Assembly: GCA_038231575.1 (NCBI GenBank)
Contig: JBBRLB010000003.1
Location: forward strand, 15,632-79,631
Length of the DNA: 64,000 bases
Source of the DNA: CAITWF01 sp038231575
Lineage (GTDB): Bacteria > Verrucomicrobiota > Verrucomicrobiia > Opitutales > Opitutaceae
Direction of reading: 5' to 3'
Part shown: piece by piece, positions 43,015-50,036 of the stretch
How the letters are laid out: each line of letters starts with the position of its first letter
How positions within the stretch are numbered: the stretch's first letter is position 1
The notes under the pieces: generated by a model
Seen by the model: only the letters and a program-made list of their open reading frames with translations
Database searches by the model: none
Told to the model about the DNA's origin: nothing
Position numbers and translations under genes: made by a program

Positions 43015-43769
43015 TGGGCTTTCAGCGCGTCGCGCAGCACCTGCGCCAGATGCAGCGTCTTGATCGGCTTGCCCTCTTTGGCGGCCAGGCCCCCGAGGTG
43101 CATCATGCAGCTCATGTCCCCCGACACCAGCACGTCAGGCTGCACGGCGCGGATGTGCTCGAGTTTCAATTCGCCCATCGCCGAGGAAATATTCGGAAAC
43201 GACACGGAGAACGTCCCGCCAAACCCACAGCATTGTTCGCCCTCGCCGAATTCCACCAGCTTCACGCCCGCGATCGATTTGAGCAGGGCGGTGGCCGCCT
43301 CACTGCTGCCGGTGCCGCGCGTATGACACGCGCGGTGGAGCGCGACCGTCGCTTCGTAGCGGCCGGGCCACGTTTTCACGCCGAGACCGTTGACGATAAA
43401 ATCCGCCAGCTCCCACGTGCGGCGGCCGAGCGCCTCGACTTCGCTGACGTCGGCTTCTTTTTCGAATTCGAGCACCGCACCGTGAAACATCATCGCCGCG
43501 CACGAGCCGCTGGGCACCACCACCGGCTCTTCGCCCGCGAAAGTCTTCACCGTATGACGCACGACCTTGCGCGAGGCGATCCAGTCGCCACCGTTGAACG
43601 CCGGCTGGCCGCAGCAGGTCTGCGCCTCCGGAAAAACCACCTCCACCCCGAGGTGTTCCAATACCTCGACCGTGGCCACGGCCACATCGTCATAGAAGGC
43701 GTCACACAGGCACGTGGCCATGAGTTGGACGCGTTTACCTGTCACAGGCGCTCGCTCGGCGTTCAGCAT
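43011..43769 (-). CDS. lutA: LutA, CCG-domain subunit of L-lactate oxidation
   Basis: A 252-residue protein. The ATG at 43769 (MLNAERAPVTGKRVQLMATCLCDAFY) is chosen over an upstream start. Two CCG domains are present: TCCGQPAFNGG and QCCGFGGTFSV, which are typical of heterodisulfide reductase-like redox subunits. LutA acts with LutB and LutC to oxidise L-lactate. It is the first gene of the operon and divergent from rhaB; the two share a promoter region of 56 bp, suggesting joint control by deoxysugar availability. Confidence 0.95.
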   Translation of the reverse strand: MLNAERAPVTGKRVQLMATCLCDAFYDDVAVATVEVLEHLGVEVVFPEAQTCCGQPAFNGGDWIASRKVVRHTVKTFAGEEPVVVPSGSCAAMMFHGAVLEFEKEADVSEVEALGRRTWELADFIVNGLGVKTWPGRYEATVALHRACHTRGTGSSEAATALLKSIAGVKLVEFGEGEQCCGFGGTFSVSFPNISSAMGELKLEHIRAVQPDVLVSGDMSCMMHLGGLAAKEGKPIKTLHLAQVLRDALKAQ

Positions 43770-43825
43770 TTTGGGATTGGAAAACCGTGGGTGACGCCGA
43801 GTTTGTTGCAAAGGAAATTTCCGCC

Positions 43826-45271
43826 ATGCCCTCCCCCATCTTTACCGCTGCCGTCGATCTTGGTGCCACCAGTGGCCGCGTCATTCTCGGCGCGTGGGCG
43901 AAAAACCAGCTCACGCTCACCGAGGTCCACCGCTTCCCCAATACTTTCCGCACGCTCGGTGCCCACGACTACTGGGATCTCGGCACGCTCTGGCACGAGG
44001 CGCAGACCGGTCTGCGCAAAGCGGTCGCCGCCCTCCCCCGCGGCGCGAAGCTTGCCTCGGTCGGCGTCGATTGCTGGGGCGTCGACTACGCGCTCGTCAA
44101 CGACGACGGGCGCCTCGTCTTCCCCGTGCACGCCTATCGCGACGCGCGCACGCAGCCCGGCCTCCAGCGCCTCGGCAACACCCGCGCCGCCCTCGAGCGC
44201 GTTTACGCCGCGACCGGCATCCCGAATGTTTTCTACAACGCCTCGCTCCAACTCGAGGAAGTCGTCGCCCACTGCCCCGCGATTGAGGATCTCGCGACGC
44301 GCTGCCTCTTCCTGCCGGACTACTTCAATTTTCTCCTCAGCGGTCGGATGGAGAACGAACTGACGATCGCGTCTACCGCGCAGCTCATCGACGTCCATTC
44401 AACCAACTGGTCGCGCGCCGCGCTCGATCATTTTCGGATTCCGCCGCAGTGGTTTTCAAAGCCCGTGCTCGCCGGCACGAAGCTGGGCCGGGTGAAAAAA
44501 GAAATCGCCGCCGGCTCACCGGCGCTCGCGGCCACGCAGGTCATCGCGGTGCCCGGTCACGATACGGCGTGCGCCTACGACGCGATGCCCGCCTCGCCCG
44601 ACGGCACCGATCTCTACATCAGCTCCGGCACCTGGTCGCTCGTCGGCTTCGAGAGCGACACGCCCGTGCTCGGCAAGGATGCCCTCGCCGCGCGCATCTC
44701 GAACGAACGCATCGGCGACGGCCGCTACCGCCCCCTCACGAACGTCATCGGCCTCTGGCTGCTCGAGGGCACGCTGAAGGACTTCGCGTCGCGCCCAACC
44801 AGCGATCAGGACTGGGCCGCGTTGATTACGGCCGCGGAAAAACTCCCCGCGCCCGCCGCGCTCCTCGACGTCGTTGATCCCACGTTCACGAATCCGACCT
44901 CGATGCGCGCCGCGATCGACGCGCAACTGAAGAAGCGAAAACTCTCCGCCCCGAGAAATCTCGCCGGCTACACGCGCCTCATCTGCGACTCGCTCGGCCG
45001 CGGCCACGCCGACGCGATGCGCGCCTTCGAAAAAATGACCGGCAAACAATTCCGCCGCATCCTGATCGTCGGCGGTGGGTCCAAAAACCGCCTGCTCTGC
45101 CAGGCCACCGCCAATGCCGCCGGCCTGCCCGTCGTGAGCTTCAGCCTCGAGGGCACCGCGGTCGGCAACATCGCCAGCCAGCTCATCGCCCTGCGCGCCG
45201 TGAAAGATCTCGCGACCTTCCGCCGCCATCTCGGCGCCGGCCTGCGCCAAAGGATCTACGCGCCGCGCTGA
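43826..45271 (+). CDS. rhaB: Rhamnulokinase (FGGY family)
   Basis: A 481-residue FGGY kinase starting at the ATG at 43826. The N-terminal AAVDLGATSGRVILG, the central GVDCWGVDYALV, VPGHDTACAYDAMP and the C-terminal RILIVGGGSKNRLLCQATANA...GTAVGNIASQLIAL match rhamnulokinases. It phosphorylates L-rhamnulose, whose later cleavage yields L-lactaldehyde and hence L-lactate, the substrate of the divergent lut operon. Copies of its last 132 bp occur at 48820-48951 and, degraded, at 49768-49925. Confidence 0.92.
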   Translation: MPSPIFTAAVDLGATSGRVILGAWAKNQLTLTEVHRFPNTFRTLGAHDYWDLGTLWHEAQTGLRKAVAALPRGAKLASVGVDCWGVDYALVNDDGRLVFPVHAYRDARTQPGLQRLGNTRAALERVYAATGIPNVFYNASLQLEEVVAHCPAIEDLATRCLFLPDYFNFLLSGRMENELTIASTAQLIDVHSTNWSRAALDHFRIPPQWFSKPVLAGTKLGRVKKEIAAGSPALAATQVIAVPGHDTACAYDAMPASPDGTDLYISSGTWSLVGFESDTPVLGKDALAARISNERIGDGRYRPLTNVIGLWLLEGTLKDFASRPTSDQDWAALITAAEKLPAPAALLDVVDPTFTNPTSMRAAIDAQLKKRKLSAPRNLAGYTRLICDSLGRGHADAMRAFEKMTGKQFRRILIVGGGSKNRLLCQATANAAGLPVVSFSLEGTAVGNIASQLIALRAVKDLATFRRHLGAGLRQRIYAPR

Positions 45272-45285
45272 GTCGGCGCCGCGCC

Positions 45286-45319
45286 AAAAAAGACGGCCGG
45301 GGCGGGCGCCCCGGCCGTC
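45286..45319 (-). terminator. Intrinsic terminator of the TonB-dependent receptor gene
   Basis: An 11-bp GC stem (GACGGCCGGGG with CCCCGGCCGTC, 45292-45319) is followed on the minus strand by TTTTTT (45291-45286). It lies 33 bp beyond the receptor's stop and 14 bp past the convergent rhaB stop. Confidence 0.88.
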
Positions 45320-45351
45320 GTGAATCGCGACGCGCGCGTCAGCCGCGCGCC

Positions 45352-48324
45352 TCAATATTCATACGACATGCTCAGGCGGCCGGAACGCGCCGACTGGAAC
45401 ACCGTGGGGAGACCATAGGCCGGATTGACCACATTGAGGCCCGTCTCGGAGACTTGGTTGCGCTCAGTGTAGTGCTGCGTGTTGAGGGCATTGAAGATAT
45501 CCAAGCCGAACCAGAGTTTGCCTTGGGCCCAGGTTGGACGGTATTTCGCCGTGATATCCAGCTGCGTGATCCACGGCGTGCGACCGCGGCTGCCGCGGGG
45601 AGCGGACTGGCTGTTCGTGTAGAAGGATGCGGCGCCGTATTGCCGGGCGAACGAATCGGTGGGGTGATACCCGAAGGCATTGAGCGGCGTGCCCGACTCG
45701 ACGCGGATGTTCGCGCCGGTCTGAAACTCCTTGGTCAGACTGTAGGAGCCAAAGAGTTTGAACTTGTGGCGCTTGTCGTTGGCGAGATAACCGGTCGAGT
45801 GATCCATCAGACCGGGATGGTCAAAGAGGATGGTGAGACCGGCGTCGGCCTGGCCGTTGTCGGAGAGAACGGACCCTTCGTCGTTACCCCAGCTGTAGCT
45901 GTGGGTGTAGGAGCCTTCCAGGCGCCACTTGCCGTCGTAAATGCGCTCGAAGAAAAGTTCGCCGGCGACGTATTGCCGCTTGGCCTGCGGGTAGCGAAGC
46001 TCGGACGGGCTAAATGTGACCGTCCGGACACCTTTGCCATCCCCAAAATCGACGTTGAACGTGACGGGCTGGCCGGGATTGGAGAGGACGTAGTAGTCGT
46101 TGCCACCGGCTTTGAACTTCGAGGTGGGGATACCTTGCGCCGCAGCGTAGGCGTTAAGCGTTTCGTCGATCGCCATGTCCTCGATAAAGCGGACCACATT
46201 GCGGTAGGTCGTCCGAAGGCCGACGGTCCAGTTCTTGTTCAGCGCGCGCTGATAGCCGAGGATATACTCGTCCTGATACATCGGCTTGAGGTTCTTATCA
46301 ACGATCTGCTTCGGGTCCTTGATCGTGCCGTCGCTGAAGACGTTGCGACCCCCAATTTGCGCGCCGACGACCGGGGTGCTGTCGGCACTGAGGCTGTTGA
46401 GCACGTAATAGTCCTCGTAGAAGTTTTCGCCGCCGGCGAGACGGATGTTGGTGTTCGTCGCCACCGGCAAGTGATAGCGACCGAAGTTGGCGAAGAGTTT
46501 GGACTTCCCGTCGTGGGCGACGTCGAACGAGGCGCCGATGCGCGGCGCCCACTGGTTCTTCATCTTCACGAAGGTCTCGCCGCGGGAATTCTTGTTGTCG
46601 AAGGTCTCGTTGCGGAGGCCGGCGCTCACGAGGAGGCGGTTGCCGATCAGTTTGATGTTATCTTCGGCGTAGAAGGCCTCGGCGCGGGTATTGAAGAGAC
46701 CGCTGTTCGAATAGATGCGCTTGCGGGCGTATTGCGTCACGCCAGCGGGCACAACGCCGCCGTTGGCGAGGATGCGTCCGGGCGCAGTCGTGACGTAACG
46801 CCAGTAGAGGCCGCCGGAATATTGCTGGATGCTGTTCGACTTGACGTCTTCGCGGTCGAACCCGAAGCGAAGCCGCTGCGGGGCGAGGAGATTGAAGGAG
46901 TATTCACCGTCGGCGCGGTAAACTTTGCGACCGTCTTCGAGGGCGGTGGGCGTTGACGTCGTGGCGCTGCCAATGAGCAGTGCGGTGCCACTGCGCGCAT
47001 CGAGGATGTAGGGGAAGGCGTCTCCACCACCGCGATCGGTGAAGTTGGCCGTGCTCTTGCCATAGAGGGCGGACAGGGAGAGTTCAGGCGTGAGCTTGCC
47101 GCTGTAGCGGAAGATGTAGTCCTTGCCGCCGCGGTTGCTGGTCGTGATGCCTTTCGACGCGCCGATGGTCCCGGTCGCGTAGGTGTAGTTCAGCGTCTCC
47201 GACTCCGTCTTGCGCTTGTCGGAGATGGCGGTGACCTCGAGCGTGTGGTCGTTGGCGATGTTCCAGTCGAGCTTGCCGGCGTAGAAGGGATCCTTGCTCT
47301 TGCTGCGGTTGAACGTCGTGATGCCACTGCTGCGGCTCTGGGAGTCGCGGAGTTCGACGAGACCGAAATAGAAGAGGCGGTTCTTCACGATCGGGCCGCC
47401 GGCGTAGACGTTGGCGCTGACCGATTCCGAGTAGGTGCGGCTGCGGTCGGCGTAGGGTGCGCCGGTCGGGAGGAAGACGCTCTGCGAGTTCGAGCGCAGC
47501 TTGTCCGGCGAATAGAACACGTTGGCGCCGGCCTTGAAGGTGTTGCCCCCGCGCTTGGTGGTGGCGTTGATCACGCCGCCGGTCGCGCGGCCAAACTCCG
47601 CGCCGTAGCCGCCGGTCTTCACTTGAAACTGGTCGTAGAACTCAAACGGCACCGTGCCGCCGCCCAGACCGTTGCGATGATTCGTGAGATTGAAGCCGTT
47701 GACGTAATAGGCGTTCTCGCCGACCGACGAACCGCCAAACGAGATGAGATTGCCGAACGCACTCACGCCTTGCGAGGTGCCGGGCGCGAGCAGCGCGACG
47801 GCGCTGGTATTACGACCGACCGGCAGTTGCTCGATCGTTTTTTGCGTAAATACGGTTACGGATTCAACCGAGGCCATGTCGATCGGCGAAATCGAACCGG
47901 CGCTCACGCCGAATTTTTCCAACTCGACGACATCCCTGGCCCCGAAACGCACCGCGGCACCCGTGCCTAGCGACACCAGCACATCTTCCACCACCTGATC
48001 ATTCGCGCCCGACGCGCGTAGCGTGACCTTGTAGTGGCCCGGCTGCAGCGCGGAGATGCGGAAGGCGCCGCTCGCATCGGCTTTCACTTCGTGGCGTTGG
48101 CCGACCTGGGCGTTCTCCGCGATCACGGCCGCGCCCGCCGGCGCGCCCGAGCCGTAGAGATAGCCCTCCGTGTTGCTCTGGGCTTTGAGGCAGACCGCCG
48201 TGCCGAGAAGCAAGGCCACGGTGAACCCGATCGAAGACACGCTGCGTAACAGGTTCGAAGCCGAACCGATGGACGAAACGAGTCCGGGCAAAGCCCGGCT
48301 CACTCCCTGGGAGTAGTTGTTCAT
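45352..48324 (-). CDS. TonB-dependent receptor with carboxypeptidase-regulatory-like N-terminus
   Basis: A 990-residue outer-membrane receptor starting at the ATG at 48324. A long signal peptide ends near CLKAQS. Residues about 50-125 are a carboxypeptidase-regulatory-like beta domain (GYLYGSGAPAGAAVIAENAQVGQRHEVKADASGAFRISALQPGHYKVTL). The plug domain follows (TVFTQKTIEQLPVGRNTSAVALLAPGTS...NAYYVNGFNLTNHRNGLGGG). The rest is a 22-strand beta barrel ending in the aromatic LSMSYEY. It imports a large solute, probably an oligosaccharide in view of the sugar genes nearby. No TonB box can be named with confidence. Confidence 0.93.
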   Translation of the reverse strand: MNNYSQGVSRALPGLVSSIGSASNLLRSVSSIGFTVALLLGTAVCLKAQSNTEGYLYGSGAPAGAAVIAENAQVGQRHEVKADASGAFRISALQPGHYKVTLRASGANDQVVEDVLVSLGTGAAVRFGARDVVELEKFGVSAGSISPIDMASVESVTVFTQKTIEQLPVGRNTSAVALLAPGTSQGVSAFGNLISFGGSSVGENAYYVNGFNLTNHRNGLGGGTVPFEFYDQFQVKTGGYGAEFGRATGGVINATTKRGGNTFKAGANVFYSPDKLRSNSQSVFLPTGAPYADRSRTYSESVSANVYAGGPIVKNRLFYFGLVELRDSQSRSSGITTFNRSKSKDPFYAGKLDWNIANDHTLEVTAISDKRKTESETLNYTYATGTIGASKGITTSNRGGKDYIFRYSGKLTPELSLSALYGKSTANFTDRGGGDAFPYILDARSGTALLIGSATTSTPTALEDGRKVYRADGEYSFNLLAPQRLRFGFDREDVKSNSIQQYSGGLYWRYVTTAPGRILANGGVVPAGVTQYARKRIYSNSGLFNTRAEAFYAEDNIKLIGNRLLVSAGLRNETFDNKNSRGETFVKMKNQWAPRIGASFDVAHDGKSKLFANFGRYHLPVATNTNIRLAGGENFYEDYYVLNSLSADSTPVVGAQIGGRNVFSDGTIKDPKQIVDKNLKPMYQDEYILGYQRALNKNWTVGLRTTYRNVVRFIEDMAIDETLNAYAAAQGIPTSKFKAGGNDYYVLSNPGQPVTFNVDFGDGKGVRTVTFSPSELRYPQAKRQYVAGELFFERIYDGKWRLEGSYTHSYSWGNDEGSVLSDNGQADAGLTILFDHPGLMDHSTGYLANDKRHKFKLFGSYSLTKEFQTGANIRVESGTPLNAFGYHPTDSFARQYGAASFYTNSQSAPRGSRGRTPWITQLDITAKYRPTWAQGKLWFGLDIFNALNTQHYTERNQVSETGLNVVNPAYGLPTVFQSARSGRLSMSYEY

Positions 48325-48396
48325 AGCTAGGTTGTGTTGAACTAGGCTCGGATAAGCGAAAGGCAGGTTGTGCTGCCGTTCTACTGGGCCGACAGG

Positions 48397-48410
48397 TGGA
48401 ACCGGTTATG
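48397..48410. promoter_or_regulatory. LacI-like half-palindrome upstream of the receptor
   Basis: TGGAACCGGTTATG contains the perfect 8-bp core AACCGGTT with a central CG, as in LacI-family operators. It lies 73 bp upstream of the receptor ATG. The rest of 48325-48511 holds no gene; a GCGGA...TCCGC inverted repeat is the only other visible symmetry. Confidence 0.3.
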
Positions 48411-48511
48411 TCATACGCACAAGCCCTAATAGCTGTGCGGAGTTAACGCATATTATCCGCACCCAACTCCGATTGGAGCCGGTCGCTAAAACTCGAAAAA
48501 CTCGGGACCAC

Positions 48512-48816
48512 TCACCAGATCGTTACGCGCGTTTCCGGCGGGCGGCGCATCGGGGAATTGTCCGGAATCGAAAACGCCTTCGCGAATTCGTCGAGCTTCG
48601 AGAGCGGGCCCTTCACGCGGAATTCGCCGGGTCAGTGCGGGTCGGTGTTCACCCGGCGGCGCTGTTCGGGCTCGCGCATCTGGTCGCGCCAGATGGTCGC
48701 GTAGCCGAGGAAGAACCGCTGCTCGGGCGTAAAGCCGTTGATCGGTTCGCGCGGTTTATCGCCGAGGGATTTCTGCAACGCGTAACAGGCGATTTTCACG
48801 CCCCCGAGATCAGCGA
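48512..48816 (-). pseudogene. 3' relic of a third M13-family peptidase gene
   Basis: About 100 codons on the minus strand match the C-termini of the two M13 peptidases downstream (NGFTPEQRFFLGYATIWRDQ..., then KGPLSKLDEFAKAFSIPDNSPMRRPPETRVTIW). A TGA replaces the usual Ser codon after NTDPH, so the frame is broken. The catalytic part is missing. The relic ends abruptly at the rhaB fragment that starts at 48820. Confidence 0.88.
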
Positions 48817-48819
48817 TTG

Positions 48820-48951
48820 TTCAGCTTGGAAGGCACCGCGGTCGGCAACATCGCCAGCCAGCTCATCGCCCTTCGCGCGGTGAAAGATCTCGCGACCTTC
48901 CGCGCCCACCTCGGCGCGAACCTGCAGCAGACGGTCTACGCGCCGCAGTAA
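48820..48951 (+). pseudogene. Copy A of the rhaB 3' end
   Basis: These 132 bp align without gaps to rhaB 45140-45271, with 19 differences counted by eye (about 86% identity). Many are silent, and the frame stays open to its own TAA (FSLEGTAVGNIASQLIALRAVKDLATFRAHL...VYAPQ). The rest of the kinase gene is absent upstream, where an M13 relic lies instead. It stands 90 bp ahead of vapB. Confidence 0.92.
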
Positions 48952-49005
48952 ATCGTCGGCCGGACGAGCAATCCGGCGTCCCAAACGGGGCGGACCTCCG
49001 GCATC

Positions 49006-49038
49006 TTGACAGCGATAAAAAACAAGCATCATGATGCT
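49006..49038 (+). promoter_or_regulatory. Promoter and operator of the second VapBC pair
   Basis: A consensus TTGACA -35 box (49006-49011) is followed by the perfect 14-bp palindrome AGCATCATGATGCT (49025-49038), which covers the expected -10 region and ends three bases before the antitoxin ATG. This is a typical place for antitoxin autorepression. Confidence 0.6.
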
Positions 49039-49041
49039 CAC

Positions 49042-49323
49042 ATGCGAACTACGGTCACGCTTGATCCGGATGTCGCGGAACTCCTCCGCCACGCCACGCA
49101 CGGTGGGCGGCAGAACTTCAAGGCGGCGTTGAACGATGGCCTGCGCCGCGGCCTCGCGCACCAGGCCCCCAGCGTCAAATGCCCGCCCTTCGTGGTGGCG
49201 GCCCGGCCCATGGGCCTGCGCGCTGGCCTCGATCCCTCGCGCTTGCACGATCTCGCCGATGACCTCGAGGCCGAAGCCTTTGTCGCCACCACGCGCCGGC
49301 TCCGCCGCGCGTTGAAAAAATGA
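49042..49323 (+). CDS. vapB: VapB-type antitoxin
   Basis: A 93-residue antitoxin starting at the ATG at 49042. MRTTVTLDPDVAELLRHATHGGRQNFKAALNDGLRRGL is the DNA-binding ribbon-helix-helix-type N-terminus typical of antitoxins paired with this VapC class. The C-terminal part (LHDLADDLEAEAFVATTRRLRRALKK) is acidic, then basic, and should bind the toxin. The stop overlaps the toxin start as ATGA. It is unrelated in sequence to the vapB at 12155. Confidence 0.88.
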   Translation: MRTTVTLDPDVAELLRHATHGGRQNFKAALNDGLRRGLAHQAPSVKCPPFVVAARPMGLRAGLDPSRLHDLADDLEAEAFVATTRRLRRALKK

Positions 49324-49754
49324 TCGTTCCCGACGCGAACCTCCTGCTTTACGCCTACGACTCCGCGAGCCCGTTCCATCGGGCCGCGGCGCGCTGGTGG
49401 GCGGCCCGGCTTTCGACGGACGAACCTTTGGGCCTGTGTCCCGTCGTGGTCTTTGCGTTTCTCCGCCTGTCCACCCATCCCAAAGTTTTCGAGCACCCGC
49501 TCACCGCGGCGGAAGCGAGCCGGCACATCGACTCGTGGTTCGCCCGCCCCAACGTGCGCCTGCTCGTGGCCAACGCCCAACACGTGGAGACCGTCTGTCG
49601 TCTGCTCGCGAAAGCGGGCACCGCCGGCAACCTCGTCACCGACGCGCAAATCGCCGCCTTGGCCACGGAGTATGGCGCGACCGTGCATACCGCCGACACC
49701 GACTTCGCCCGCTTCAAGGGTCTCGCGTGGAAAAATCCTCTCGTAGCCGATTGA
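49320..49754 (+). CDS. vapC: VapC-type PIN-domain toxin
   Basis: A 144-residue PIN-domain ribonuclease starting at the ATG at 49320. The family phrases MIVPDANLLLYAYD, FAFLRLSTHPKVFEHPLTAAEA, AGTAGNLVTDAQIAALATEYGATVHTADTDFARFKGLAW are all present, including the catalytic acids. It belongs to a different PIN subgroup from the VapC at 12424. It is intact. The pair is enclosed by direct copies of the rhaB 3' end (48820-48951 and 49768-49925). Confidence 0.92.
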   Translation: MIVPDANLLLYAYDSASPFHRAAARWWAARLSTDEPLGLCPVVVFAFLRLSTHPKVFEHPLTAAEASRHIDSWFARPNVRLLVANAQHVETVCRLLAKAGTAGNLVTDAQIAALATEYGATVHTADTDFARFKGLAWKNPLVAD

Positions 49755-49767
49755 GCAACGAATCGTC

Positions 49768-49925
49768 CTGCTCGTCATCAGCTTCGCCCTCGAAGGCACC
49801 GCCGCTGCGCCCTGAGCAACGTGAGCAAAGCAGGGTCGGCAACGCACCGCCGGGGCGCCAGCCGCGCGAGCCAGCCCCGAGCGCTCGGCGCCGACCTGCC
49901 GCAGGCGACCTACGCGCCGCGCTAA
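49768..49925 (+). pseudogene. Copy B of the rhaB 3' end, degraded
   Basis: The two ends are recognisable: LLVISFALEGTA at the left (rhaB has LPVVSFSLEGTA) and LGADLPQATYAPR-stop at the right (rhaB: LGAGLRQRIYAPR-stop). The middle is disrupted by stop codons and rearranged sequence. It starts about 13 bp after the vapC stop and has the same orientation as copy A. The gap 49926-50036 shows nothing certain; a 26-codon minus-strand frame there may be another gene tail. Confidence 0.75.
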
Positions 49926-50036
49926 ACAATCGGGCCCGGCACGACGTTCAATCCTCATCCACCGCCGTGCCCCACCAGCCGAGCATAAGCGGGTCGGCCT
50001 GCACATGCCGCTGCGCCTCACGGTTGGCTCCGCCAC

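Noticed and set aside
48820..49925. Complete transposon or integron carrying the VapBC pair
   Set aside because: There is no transposase, integrase, attC-like site or terminal inverted repeat; only direct copies of a gene tail are present.
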